NCBI GenBank assembly: GCA_045536305.1
Contig: JAZSNH010000093.1
Coordinates: 30,278 to 94,277 of the forward strand
DNA length: 64,000 nucleotides
Direction of reading: 5' to 3'
Source of the DNA: JAISGQ01 sp045536305
GTDB taxonomy: Bacteria; Bacillota; Clostridia; Oscillospirales; Acutalibacteraceae
In this document: positions 42,657-50,436 of the stretch, piece after piece
Layout of the letters: every line of letters starts with the position of its first letter
Numbering within the stretch: the first letter of the stretch is position 1
Made by a program: the position numbers and the translations under genes
The notes under the pieces: generated by a model
What the model saw: the letters and a program-made list of their open reading frames with translations, nothing else
What the model was told of the DNA's origin: nothing
Database searches by the model: none

Positions 42657-42712
42657 CATATCGATATGTCGTCCGACGACACTATCATATCACGACATAT
42701 GTCGTCTGTCAA
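42657..42712 (-). promoter_or_regulatory. PadR2 promoter with clustered palindromic operators
   Basis: Minus strand: TTGACA, 17-base spacer, TATGAT. The spacer contains ACGACATATGTCGT (42692-42705, perfect 14-bp palindrome). TGTCGTC-C-GACGACA (42667-42681) follows downstream of the -10, and CATATCGATATG (42657-42668) overlaps it. Repressor binding would block both polymerase binding and clearance. Confidence 0.75.
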
Positions 42713-42741
42713 CATAGTTTTGAAAAATTTTTATAAAAAAC

Positions 42742-42772
42742 AAAAAAGGCAGGTCTCAACCTGCCTTTTTTT
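42742..42772. terminator. Terminator between MATE gene and PadR2 promoter
   Basis: AAAAAAGGCAGGT-TGAGA-ACCTGCCTTTTTTT on the minus strand, the end of the MATE transcript. Confidence 0.85.
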
Positions 42773-42777
42773 GCTTT

Positions 42778-44169
42778 TTATTCTGCGCTGTAAAGCTGCT
42801 TTATCTTCTTCCTGTATATCCTTGCAAAGAATATAAGGCAGAACATTATACTGACCACCTCTGCGGCAACAAATGCCCACCACACGTTGTTTATATTCCC
42901 TGTAAGGCTGAGAAGGAATGCCACAGGAAGCAGCACCACAAGCTGACGGCAAAGCGAGGTTATGGTCGAATAAATTCCGTTTCCGAGAGCCTGGAAACAG
43001 CCTACAAGAATGATACAGCCTGCGGCTATCGGGAAATGTATGCTGATTATCCTCAGCGCGGTAATGCCGATGAAAAGAAAGTCCTCGCCGGGATTGAATA
43101 TTCCGAGAAGCACGTCGGGTATTGTCTGGAATACGATAAAGCCTGCCGCAGTAATGCACAGTGCTGTACCTACTGCTATCTTTAGTGTCTTTGTTATCCT
43201 CTTTGGCTGGCGCGCGCCGTAGTTGAAGGCAACGATCGAAATCGTCGCGTTGTTAAGTCCAAACATCGGCATGAAGAAGAAGCTCTGGAGCTTATAATAT
43301 ATTCCGAACACACCTGCGGCAGTTTCGCCTATGCGCTCGAAGCTTAAGAATATCTGATTCATGCCGAAGTTCATTATCGAGCTTATCACCATCATTATCG
43401 CAGAAGGTATTCCTACGATTAATATAGGCTTTATCGCCTTCATATCTGGCTTCATCGCCTTGAGCGAAAGCTGAACATCGGGATTGCATTTGATGTTGAA
43501 AATAATCGCCATCAGCGCCGCCATGCACTGTCCTATAACAGTTGCCACCGCGGCTCCCGCAATGCCCATTTTCGGCATTCCGCACCATCCGAAAATAAAT
43601 ATCGGATCGAGAATTATATTAATTACAGCACCTGTACCCTGTGTGAAAAGGGTGTATACGGTGCGCCCCGACGCCTGCAAAAGCCGCTCGCCGATTATCT
43701 CGATAAAAATGCCCGCGGTGAAGATACAGCATATTGAGCTGTATGCCGCACCGCCGTTTACCGTCTCGGCAACATCGGACTGCATTTCATAATAAGGTCT
43801 GCTGCCAAAAAAGCCGAACAGCATAAACAACACGGTTATAACTCCTGTCAGGAATATTCCGTTTCCTGCCGCTGCATTTGCTTTTTTTCTGTCGCCCTCA
43901 CCGAGAGATTTGCTCAGAAGCGCATTCACACCTACCGCAATTCCTGTGGAAAAGCCTATCTGCAGGTTCTGTATGGGGAATGCCAGTGAAAGTGCTGTTA
44001 CTGCACTTTCTGAGATGCGTGACACATAGATACTGTCAACAATATTATACATCGCCTGAACCAGCATTGACATTACCATCGGTGCCGCCATTGTAAGCAG
44101 CAGCTTTCCGATTGACATGGATCTCATTTTATTTTCTTTGAGTTCGGGAGTTTTTGCTGCACTGCTCAT
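42778..44169 (-). CDS. MATE family efflux transporter
   Basis: 463 residues, twelve helices. MATE marks: LLTMAAPMVMSMLVQAMYNIVDSIYVSRI, ALSLAFPIQNLQIGFSTGIAVGVNALLSKSLGEGDRKKAN and AINAILDPIFIFGWCGMPKMGIAGAAVATVIGQ-like middle part. Exports drugs or metabolites with Na+ or H+. The ATG at 44169 is preferred: AAAGGA lies eight bases before it and the TTG-like extension to 44196 has none. It has its own promoter and terminator. Substrate unknown. Confidence 0.94.
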   Translation of the reverse strand: MSSAAKTPELKENKMRSMSIGKLLLTMAAPMVMSMLVQAMYNIVDSIYVSRISESAVTALSLAFPIQNLQIGFSTGIAVGVNALLSKSLGEGDRKKANAAAGNGIFLTGVITVLFMLFGFFGSRPYYEMQSDVAETVNGGAAYSSICCIFTAGIFIEIIGERLLQASGRTVYTLFTQGTGAVINIILDPIFIFGWCGMPKMGIAGAAVATVIGQCMAALMAIIFNIKCNPDVQLSLKAMKPDMKAIKPILIVGIPSAIMMVISSIMNFGMNQIFLSFERIGETAAGVFGIYYKLQSFFFMPMFGLNNATISIVAFNYGARQPKRITKTLKIAVGTALCITAAGFIVFQTIPDVLLGIFNPGEDFLFIGITALRIISIHFPIAAGCIILVGCFQALGNGIYSTITSLCRQLVVLLPVAFLLSLTGNINNVWWAFVAAEVVSIMFCLIFFARIYRKKIKQLYSAE

Positions 44170-44204
44170 TTCGTCAATCCTTTTTCTTAAAATCAAACGC
44201 TCTT

Positions 44205-44233
44205 ATTATACAGTCGAAAATACAATTATTCAA
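44205..44233 (-). promoter_or_regulatory. Promoter of the MATE gene
   Basis: Minus strand TTGAAT, 17-base spacer, perfect TATAAT. Confidence 0.7.
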
Positions 44234-44255
44234 TCCCGACAGCACTCTTATTTTA

Positions 44256-44290
44256 TAAAAAATCGGCCAGCCTCGGCTGACCGATTTTTT
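44256..44290. terminator. Terminator hairpin
   Basis: AAAAAATCGGCCAGCC pairs with GGCTGACCGATTTTTT with one mismatch. It ends the small membrane gene on the minus strand; T-runs on both sides allow two-way function. Confidence 0.8.
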
Positions 44291-44293
44291 GCA

Positions 44294-44536
44294 TCACTCT
44301 TCACTCGTATATTCTCTTCTGCTTTCCTTTTCGTCCATCCAGAATGTATAGCCTACGGAAATAAGCCCCATGACAACGGAACCTGCCATAAGCAGCATGG
44401 ATAACCGCCCGCTGTTGTTAAGAAGTATTCCTGCTGCGAGAAGGCCTGCCGTTGCAAGCCACATAACGGTCTTTATAATAAAGCTCATCAACTTTGAGCC
44501 CTTTCTTGTCTTTTTGCCGTTCTTCCTGTTTCCCAT
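44294..44536 (-). CDS. Small two-helix membrane protein
   Basis: 80 residues: a basic N-terminus (MGNRKNGKKTRKGSK), two helices (about 16-33 and 40-60) and an acidic-basic tail (DEKESRREYTSEE). No family. The ATG at 44536 is supported by AGAAGGAG eight bases upstream; the longer reading frame has no ribosome site. Monocistronic or first gene of a transcript that runs on into the hairpin before the MATE gene. A regulator or accessory role is possible but unsupported. Confidence 0.65.
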   Translation of the reverse strand: MGNRKNGKKTRKGSKLMSFIIKTVMWLATAGLLAAGILLNNSGRLSMLLMAGSVVMGLISVGYTFWMDEKESRREYTSEE

Positions 44537-44661
44537 ACCGTAAGCTCCTTCTCTTATCCTGCTATACCGTATATTAACATGAACTGTGCAAAACATCAAT
44601 GTTGATTATGTGAGAATATCATGCTGTAATCGTATGTATTTATTATTTTTGAATTAAATTG

Positions 44662-44690
44662 TTGACCTTTCGGAAATTTTATGCGATAAT
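44662..44690 (+). promoter_or_regulatory. Promoter of the zinc-ribbon cluster
   Basis: TTGACC, 17-base spacer, GATAAT, about 90 bp before the first ATG. Confidence 0.65.
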
Positions 44691-44778
44691 CATTATGTAC
44701 AGTAATGTTCGAAGAAAATACGCTTGAATGCCGCGCATTATGCGGCAGAACACATTTGAAAGAAAGCGTGGTTTTGTT

Positions 44779-45531
44779 ATGGCCGATAAAAGTACCCATT
44801 GTCAGAACTGCGGCGAGCTGCTTCGCAACGGTGCGGAATTCTGTACCAAGTGCGGCTTCTCACCATCGATAGATTACACCGCTGTTTCTGATGTTCCGTT
44901 TATTGCTCTTGCACCTGTTGAGACTCTTCCCATACATAAGCGCATCGGCAGGGTTCTCAGGCTGCTGCTCGCTACCGTTGCCACTGTTGTTGTCTGTATG
45001 CTGGCAATTTCAGTAGCTGTTCTGGTCACCACCTCGACAGGCTCCAACCGATTTGTGGAGGTGGATACCACCATTTACAAATCCTCCCTTGAGCTTATCA
45101 ACCATGTCCGCGGCGCAAGCCTTACCGACAGCATTATGGAAGATATAGTCAAGGATAAGGGCGATGCAGAGGGTCAGAACTTCCGCGAGCAGTATGAGGC
45201 AAGGTTCGTCCAGCTTCTCAAGGACGACAAGGAGATCACCTCTGAGGAAGTCTATTATGTTTATACAGGCTATTACACCTGGTTCTGCGAGTATTACGCA
45301 AAGCGTTACGAATATAAGGCGGAAAACTCCGGTCTGCTCTCCTTCAATTACGTAAACAAGGCGAGAGAGTACCGCGCTTATGCAGATTGGTGCTTTGAGA
45401 CCTACAGCCGTGCCACCACCGAGTCGGAGCTGAGAAGCATCGTTGAGTATCTCGAACTGCGCGGTGTGCTCAAGGACGGCACCCTTGCAGATCTTGAGGC
45501 TAAGGCTGCTCCCTTCCGTGCCGAGGCGTGA
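44779..45531 (+). CDS. Zinc-ribbon membrane protein 1
   Basis: 251 residues. Residues 7-26 are a zinc ribbon (CQNCGELLRNGAEFCTKCG), then a membrane helix at about 63-86 (LLLATVATVVVCMLAISVAVLV) and an outer helical domain of about 160 residues rich in Tyr and Glu (YYVYTGYYTWFCEYYAKRYEY). The ATG at 44779 lacks a strong ribosome site (AGAAAG only); an upstream in-frame ATG (44728) has none either. Typical of the zinc-ribbon proteins of unknown function in Clostridia in which the ribbon is cytosolic and a sensing domain lies outside. First of three such genes in tandem. Confidence 0.75.
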   Translation: MADKSTHCQNCGELLRNGAEFCTKCGFSPSIDYTAVSDVPFIALAPVETLPIHKRIGRVLRLLLATVATVVVCMLAISVAVLVTTSTGSNRFVEVDTTIYKSSLELINHVRGASLTDSIMEDIVKDKGDAEGQNFREQYEARFVQLLKDDKEITSEEVYYVYTGYYTWFCEYYAKRYEYKAENSGLLSFNYVNKAREYRAYADWCFETYSRATTESELRSIVEYLELRGVLKDGTLADLEAKAAPFRAEA

Positions 45532-45603
45532 CGATATCATTAAACAAGGAACATTCCGGTTTCTTCCGGTATTATACGAACACAACAAAGGAGATATGTA
45601 AAA

Positions 45604-46104
45604 ATGAATTGCAAGTTCTGTAACAATTTTATCCCCGATGATGCAAAGGTTTGCGCTATCTGCGGCAAGAGCGTCGCAGAGGAAGCTCTTGTAAAGGCAG
45701 AGACCGCCGCTGTAGCGACCGCAGGCGAGCCTGCCGCCGATGCAAAGCCCGCAAAGGTTTACAAAAAGAAGTCTCTTACTTTCCCCTTCATCGTTATCCT
45801 TATTGCCGCTGCTGCATTTATTTACATGTGGGTCTTTGATGCAAACGGCATCGCAAGCTGCACCGATTACAACAGGGGCAACAAGGTTGACAGCCAGCAG
45901 TCCGCTACCGATGCAGACAACGATCTCTTCAATATCGGCGAGGCTGTTGAGAACACAGTAAACGACAACAATTCCGAGGACACAGTAAATGACAACACCA
46001 TCGCTATCGGTGCTAATGCCGCTGCAGGTGCAGTAGGTCTTGCAGGCGTTGCTCTCCTCGGCAAGCGTATGTCCGGCAACCGCAAGGCAAAGAAGCAGGG
46101 TTAA
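45604..46104 (+). CDS. Zinc-ribbon membrane protein 2
   Basis: 166 residues: an N-terminal ribbon (CKFCNNFIPDDAKVCAICG), an Ala-rich linker, a first helix (about 60-78, LTFPFIVILIAAAAFIYMWVF), an Asp/Asn-rich region with a repeated NDNxxEDTVND motif, and a C-terminal Ala/Gly helix followed by a basic end (RMSGNRKAKKQG). The outer loop composition is low complexity. AAAGGAG lies nine bases before the ATG. Gap of about 72 bp to the gene before and 60 bp to the gene after, so the three are probably co-transcribed. Function unknown. Confidence 0.75.
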   Translation: MNCKFCNNFIPDDAKVCAICGKSVAEEALVKAETAAVATAGEPAADAKPAKVYKKKSLTFPFIVILIAAAAFIYMWVFDANGIASCTDYNRGNKVDSQQSATDADNDLFNIGEAVENTVNDNNSEDTVNDNTIAIGANAAAGAVGLAGVALLGKRMSGNRKAKKQG

Positions 46105-46165
46105 TCCGAGCTCCTTAATGCTTCGAATCAAGCCACTATATTTTTAGTACAACGGAGGTGTTGTC

Positions 46166-46771
46166 GTGATCAAGTGCCCAAATTGTAAAACAGAAAACGA
46201 CAATGAAGATCTGTTTTGTTTTTCCTGCGGTGCACCTCTCGCTCTTGATGAGGAAACCGCCAAGGCATCTGCCGCCGGCGACAGCGTAGAAAGAGATCCC
46301 GACGGATATCCTATCTATGACAAGAAAAACGGCGATGCAATGCGCCCTCAGACAAACACCGCTCAGAGCATAGCTGTGGGAACTCGTAAGGCTATCGAAA
46401 AGGACCTTAAGGGTCTTCGCCCTATCACCCGTGCAGCTTATTACGTGGTACAGTCCGATAACACCACATGGGTCAGAACCGGCCTTGTGCTGATGTTTGT
46501 CGCCTGCGCCGTGGGTATTGTTATGCTCATACGCCAGATTTTCGAAAAAATGACCAACATCGTGGAGTCGCTTGGTATAAACACCTCTATCGAGACCGGT
46601 CTTACCGAAATATACAAGGCGAGCATTTCGGATTATACCGAGCATCTTATAGGTTATATTCTTCTGCTCTTTATCGTTATCTTCATATATATTCTTCTCG
46701 GTCGTCTGATCCTCAGAATCAAGAAGGTCAGAAGAAAGAAGAAGAAGGTCGAACAGAGAGACATGGTCTGA
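46166..46771 (+). CDS. Zinc-ribbon membrane protein 3
   Basis: 201 residues, GTG start with CGGAGG upstream. Ribbon CPNCKTENDNEDLFCFSCG, a linker with DGYPIYDKKNGD, two helices (about 110-130 and 165-188) and a basic tail (KKVRRKKKKVEQRDMV). Unlike its neighbours, both ends are cytosolic and only a short loop is outside. Last of the cluster; a strong hairpin follows. No function is known for this arrangement. Confidence 0.75.
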   Translation: MIKCPNCKTENDNEDLFCFSCGAPLALDEETAKASAAGDSVERDPDGYPIYDKKNGDAMRPQTNTAQSIAVGTRKAIEKDLKGLRPITRAAYYVVQSDNTTWVRTGLVLMFVACAVGIVMLIRQIFEKMTNIVESLGINTSIETGLTEIYKASISDYTEHLIGYILLLFIVIFIYILLGRLILRIKKVRRKKKKVEQRDMV

Positions 46772-46798
46772 TGCCGCAAAGCGTATTCATAAGAACAG

Positions 46799-46836
46799 CA
46801 AAGCACTCACAGCCGATAGGCTGTGAGTGCTTTTAT
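46799..46836 (+). terminator. Terminator of the zinc-ribbon cluster
   Basis: AAGCACTCACAGCC-GATA-GGCTGTGAGTGCTTTTA; strong stem and T-run. Confidence 0.9.
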
Positions 46837-46866
46837 TGTTTCAGACTGTCAAAGAACCGTTCTGAT

Positions 46867-47012
46867 GCCTCCCTCTGATGATAGGAGCGGAGGGAGAGCC
46901 AGGGGGAGCGTAAGGAACGGAAAGCTCTTGCAGGTTATCAATAAAGCTCGCCATATTGATATTGTTTCTCTCCCTCAGTCACTGCATGACAGCTCCCTCG
47001 TCAGAGGGAGCC
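46867..47012. repeat. MITE-like composite repeat, copy 1
   Basis: About 146 bp flanked by inverted ends (CTCCCTCTGATGA / CGTCAGAGGGAG). The left end is 30/32 identical, in inverse orientation, to the right end of the copy at 59692-59838. Inside are palindromic segments around GTCACTGCATGAC. No reading frame. The rest of the 264-bp gap between the zinc-ribbon cluster and the peptidase gene holds nothing else. Confidence 0.7.
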
Positions 47013-47035
47013 AAGGTGCAGGCTGTTATTTGCAC

Positions 47036-48046
47036 TTATGCTTCTGTCTGCGCCGCGCGTTCCTTTTTATCCGCTTCCGCGCAGGCGGTTATATCTGCAA
47101 GCTGCTCAGCAAGCGTGCCCACCATATCAAGGTCACACTGCGTATCGCGTCTTGTGTGGATGTTCGGGATGTAGAGCGGTCCGAATGCAGACCTCTTCAT
47201 TCGCGCGAGCATGACACCGCCCTTGAACGAAGCATGATCGCTCATATATATCATCAGGCTGTGCTTGCGTATAAGCTTTACATCTCTCTCTGCAAATTCC
47301 TGCTTGAGGAATTTGGACGCCTTGTTTCTGTAATTTGCGGCGGCGGCGACCAGCTTGTCTCCGACACCTATGCAGTCGAGATTTATGAGCAGAGAGCGGG
47401 TCACATCGTAGCCGCTGTTTTTCAGATAAGAGGAATATTTTGCCGAGCCTAAAAGTCCCCATTCCTCGTTATCAAAGAAAACAAAGCAGCATTTGTCGCG
47501 AAGCTCGGGATCCTTTGAAACGATCTCGGCTATTGCCACAAGTCCCAGAACACCGCTTGTATTGTCGTTTCTGTTTGTCTTGTTTCGGATAAACATGGGC
47601 AAAAACACAAGCAGGGCGATTACCAGCAGCTCTGCAAGATAAACCAGAATATTTATATAAAAGGGAACAGAGCCGACAAATTTTTCTAAAGCGATGTCGG
47701 CAATCGTTTTCGAACCGTAACCGAGAAGCGCAAAAATCGCGAACAGGAGCAGAATGTATACGATATTCGCACCCGTCTGACCGACTATGCGCGAGGAGAA
47801 CAGCAAAAATCCGGTTTTTCCCGGTGTGTCATAATGTGCGGTGAATATATAGGGTGCATCAGCCCTTCCCACGACAAAATTATGACTTTTAAAAACGCCC
47901 TTGTGCTTTAGCGTCCTGATGTTTGCGCTGTCATAGCCCATATCTCTGAACTTTTCGCGAAGCATAAGCAGCAGCTTGTTTTTTTCTCTGCGCGAAAACC
48001 GCACAGGGCATTCGTCAAACACTTTCTGTGCAAATTCCTTGTCCAT
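47036..48046 (-). CDS. M28 family metallopeptidase with a membrane hairpin inside the domain
   Basis: 336 residues. Zinc ligands and catalytic residues of M28 aminopeptidases are all visible: TAHYDTPG, NRNDNTSGV, FFDNEEWGLLGS (the E-E pair), INLDCIG and PNIHTRRDT. Between the first (HYD) and second (NRND) ligands are about 75 residues with two hydrophobic helices (ANIVYILLLFAIFALLGYG, INILVYLAELLVIALLVFLPMF), so the metal site would be assembled across a transmembrane hairpin. The gene follows the D-Ala-D-Ala carboxypeptidase by 15 bp, so it is the second gene of that operon. Possible roles: peptidoglycan peptide or signal-peptide cleavage; unproven. Confidence 0.85.
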   Translation of the reverse strand: MDKEFAQKVFDECPVRFSRREKNKLLLMLREKFRDMGYDSANIRTLKHKGVFKSHNFVVGRADAPYIFTAHYDTPGKTGFLLFSSRIVGQTGANIVYILLLFAIFALLGYGSKTIADIALEKFVGSVPFYINILVYLAELLVIALLVFLPMFIRNKTNRNDNTSGVLGLVAIAEIVSKDPELRDKCCFVFFDNEEWGLLGSAKYSSYLKNSGYDVTRSLLINLDCIGVGDKLVAAAANYRNKASKFLKQEFAERDVKLIRKHSLMIYMSDHASFKGGVMLARMKRSAFGPLYIPNIHTRRDTQCDLDMVGTLAEQLADITACAEADKKERAAQTEA

Positions 48047-48061
48047 TTTTACTGTCTCCCT

Positions 48062-49453
48062 TTATCTGTATCTTCTGACTTTTCTTCTGTTTCTGCCGCC
48101 GCCTGAATTCTTGCCGAGCATCAAAGCCCATACTATGTATCCTATGATCGCAATTATAACGATAACCAGAATGACCTTGAACACAGTGGAGGAAACGATT
48201 TTGTTTGCCAGGCTGAGCAGATAGAGCACCTCACTGCGTTCGACAGACTCGCTCGCCACGAGGTTTACCTTGCCTATCTCTTCTCCTGCAAAGGTCATCG
48301 TCATCACAGCAATGACCTCGCCCTTCTTAACGGGTGCCGTAACCTTTATACTGCCGTCCTCCGCAGTATATTCAGGCTTTGGCTCGTAGCTCTTCATTAC
48401 CGCTGTGCCTGTTATTGTGGCAGGCAGCAGAGTCGTAAAACTTTCCTCCGGTATCAACGTCAGCTCATCCTGATTCCAGGCAAGCTCAAGATCCACGGTC
48501 TGCACTACCGAATTAGCCGCAACGACCTCCTTGAGCGAGAGATTGTTGAAGCACCAGTCAAACAGCTCACGCGAGGATATAAACGCCGCATTGAATCGTA
48601 TCCCCTTGTCCTCATTGAGCATAGGCGCTCCAAGACACACGCAGATGTAATTATAGCCGTTCTTCGTGGCATAGCCTACAAAGCAGTTGCCCGCCTTGCT
48701 GGTTCGTCCTGTCTTTATTCCCTTGCAGTAGGAATAATAATAGGTGGATGAATAGTTGACATTCATAAGGTGGTTGGTGTTGTAAACATATCGCGCTTCG
48801 TTTTTGTTGGTGGCAGGAAGCTGATGATGTGTCGCCTGCACAATGGTCGCAAAAACCGGAAGCTCCATTGCTTTTGCCGCTATAAGCGAAAGGTCATAAG
48901 CACAGGAGTAGTGTTCGTCCTTATGAAGTCCGTGAGGGTTTACAAAGTTTGTGTTCACACAGCCGAGCTGCTGAGCGCGCTCATTCATAAGCGCAACAAA
49001 GAAATCTATGTCACCGTCGCCTATAAAGGACGCTATGGCAAGCGCCGCATCGTTTCCCGACGGAAGCATAAGACAGTAAAGAAGGTCGAGCATGGATATT
49101 CTCTCGTTGGGCTTGAGTCCCGCCTTGGTCGAGTCGGTTCCCATAAGTATCTTTTCTATTTCCTCATCCACAGTTACCATTGTCTCCATATCGGGGCAAA
49201 GCTCTATGGCAAGCAGCGCTGTCATCATTTTTGTTGTGGATGCGGGGTACATTTTGTCGTAAGCATTCTTTTCGTATATCGTAACACCTGTGTCGGTGTT
49301 TACCATAAAAATCGCACCGCACTGATCGAGATATACATTATTTTCCTCAAGATCTATGCTGAAAGCCGCCTGTGCCTTTGCAGGAGGCTTTATCATCATC
49401 GCTCCGAGCACAAAAACCAGCGCAAGTATTGTACATATTATTCTTTTCTTCAT
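48062..49453 (-). CDS. D-alanyl-D-alanine carboxypeptidase (S11, DacF-like)
   Basis: 463 residues. Signal peptide (residues 1-29), then the S11 motifs: SxxK in YPASTTKMMTAL (S72, K75), SxN in LPSGNDAALAIASF and KTG in KTGRTSKAGNCF. The C-terminal third holds a PBP5-like domain and a final membrane helix (VFKVILVIVIIAIIGYIVWAL) followed by a basic tail, so the enzyme is anchored at both sequence ends of its mature form only by the C-terminal helix. It trims the fifth D-alanine of peptidoglycan stems. The extra TM tail is typical of the DacF/DacA branch. First gene of a two-gene operon with the M28 peptidase. Confidence 0.94.
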   Translation of the reverse strand: MKKRIICTILALVFVLGAMMIKPPAKAQAAFSIDLEENNVYLDQCGAIFMVNTDTGVTIYEKNAYDKMYPASTTKMMTALLAIELCPDMETMVTVDEEIEKILMGTDSTKAGLKPNERISMLDLLYCLMLPSGNDAALAIASFIGDGDIDFFVALMNERAQQLGCVNTNFVNPHGLHKDEHYSCAYDLSLIAAKAMELPVFATIVQATHHQLPATNKNEARYVYNTNHLMNVNYSSTYYYSYCKGIKTGRTSKAGNCFVGYATKNGYNYICVCLGAPMLNEDKGIRFNAAFISSRELFDWCFNNLSLKEVVAANSVVQTVDLELAWNQDELTLIPEESFTTLLPATITGTAVMKSYEPKPEYTAEDGSIKVTAPVKKGEVIAVMTMTFAGEEIGKVNLVASESVERSEVLYLLSLANKIVSSTVFKVILVIVIIAIIGYIVWALMLGKNSGGGRNRRKVRRYR

Positions 49454-49529
49454 TCACGCGCACCTCCGCCAAAAAAGAGTTCGTATAAAATAGTTTAACA
49501 TAAAATCACACGTAAATAAAGTCCTTATG

Positions 49530-49558
49530 TTGTAATCTGCGAAAAAAAGGTTTATAAT
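49530..49558 (+). promoter_or_regulatory. Promoter of the phosphoesterase gene
   Basis: TTGTAA, 17-base spacer, perfect TATAAT, 36 bp before the TTG start. Confidence 0.7.
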
Positions 49559-49593
49559 TATATAAAAGTTTACCCTATCGGGAGGTCTGCATC

Positions 49594-50286
49594 TTGATTT
49601 TCGTTACAGGCGATACACACGGAAGCCTTGCACGCTTCGAGGATAAAAAACAGATGAGCCAGCTTATGCGCGGCGATTATCTTATAATCTGCGGCGACTT
49701 CGGCTTTATCTGGGACGGAGGCAGAAGAGAAGAGCGTATGCTCAACACTCTGGCAAAGCAGCGATACACCATCCTGTTTGTGGATGGCTGTCACGAAAAT
49801 TACGACAGGCTTTATCAATACCCTGTCCGCGAATGGAACGGCGGCAAGGTTCGCTTTATAAAGCCCAATATTATCCACCTCTGCCGAGGTCAGGTGTTCA
49901 CTATCGAAAACCGCACCATCTTTACAATGGGCGGCGGGGTCAGTGCCGATCTTGAAATGCGTCAGCTTCGCGGCACTCGCTGGTGGCCTGAGGAAACACC
50001 CTCCACCGAGGAGATGCGCGAGGCTGTCAACAACCTTTACAAGTACGATCTGAAGGTGGATTTTATAATTACCCACGAATGTCCCACCCATGTCAAAAGC
50101 CTGCTTATCGAAGGGGTCATAGATATCGCCAATGCGGCGACTCTCTTCTTTGATGAGCTTGCAAAGCAGGTCGAATATAAGCACTGGTTCTTCGGCTTTA
50201 CCCATAAGGACAAGCATATTTCGGGCCTGCACACCTCTGTTTTCAACAATGTTCTGCCCTTGGAAAAGCCCACCAAGGTGTGGTGA
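49594..50286 (+). CDS. Calcineurin-like metallophosphoesterase
   Basis: 230 residues. Metal-binding motifs GDTHG, CGDFGFIWDG, the GCHEN motif (VDGCHENYDRL) and a C-terminal THECPTH and FGFTHKD, the H residues of the fold. The exact family (YfcE-like or a nuclease-type) cannot be fixed; a phosphodiesterase acting on nucleotides or wall intermediates is likely. The TTG start is chosen because GGGAGG lies eight bases before it. Monocistronic, with its own promoter and terminator. Confidence 0.85.
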   Translation: MIFVTGDTHGSLARFEDKKQMSQLMRGDYLIICGDFGFIWDGGRREERMLNTLAKQRYTILFVDGCHENYDRLYQYPVREWNGGKVRFIKPNIIHLCRGQVFTIENRTIFTMGGGVSADLEMRQLRGTRWWPEETPSTEEMREAVNNLYKYDLKVDFIITHECPTHVKSLLIEGVIDIANAATLFFDELAKQVEYKHWFFGFTHKDKHISGLHTSVFNNVLPLEKPTKVW

Positions 50287-50296
50287 TCTGATAAAC

Positions 50297-50336
50297 TAAA
50301 GCTGCCGCAGGACCTCACGGTCTGCGGCAGCTTTTT
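50297..50336 (+). terminator. Terminator of the phosphoesterase gene
   Basis: GCTGCCGCA pairs with TGCGGCAGC, extended by GACC/GGTC, followed by TTTTT. Confidence 0.9.
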
Positions 50337-50350
50337 CCTTCTCCGTCTTA

Positions 50351-50390
50351 TCAACCCACGGTTGACATTGTGCTCTTTATGGAGTAAAAT
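50351..50390 (+). promoter_or_regulatory. Promoter of the HTH-serine dehydratase gene with palindrome over the -35
   Basis: TTGACA (50362), 17-base spacer, TAAAAT (50385). The palindrome TCAACC-CAC-GGTTGA (50351-50365) overlaps the -35. A further short palindrome TTTTGCAAAA lies at 50407-50416 in the leader. The HTH domain of the gene product is the obvious ligand for one of them. Confidence 0.65.
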
Positions 50391-50436
50391 ACAAGGTGAT
50401 GACCTATTTTGCAAAACAAAATCGAGGTGCTGAAAA

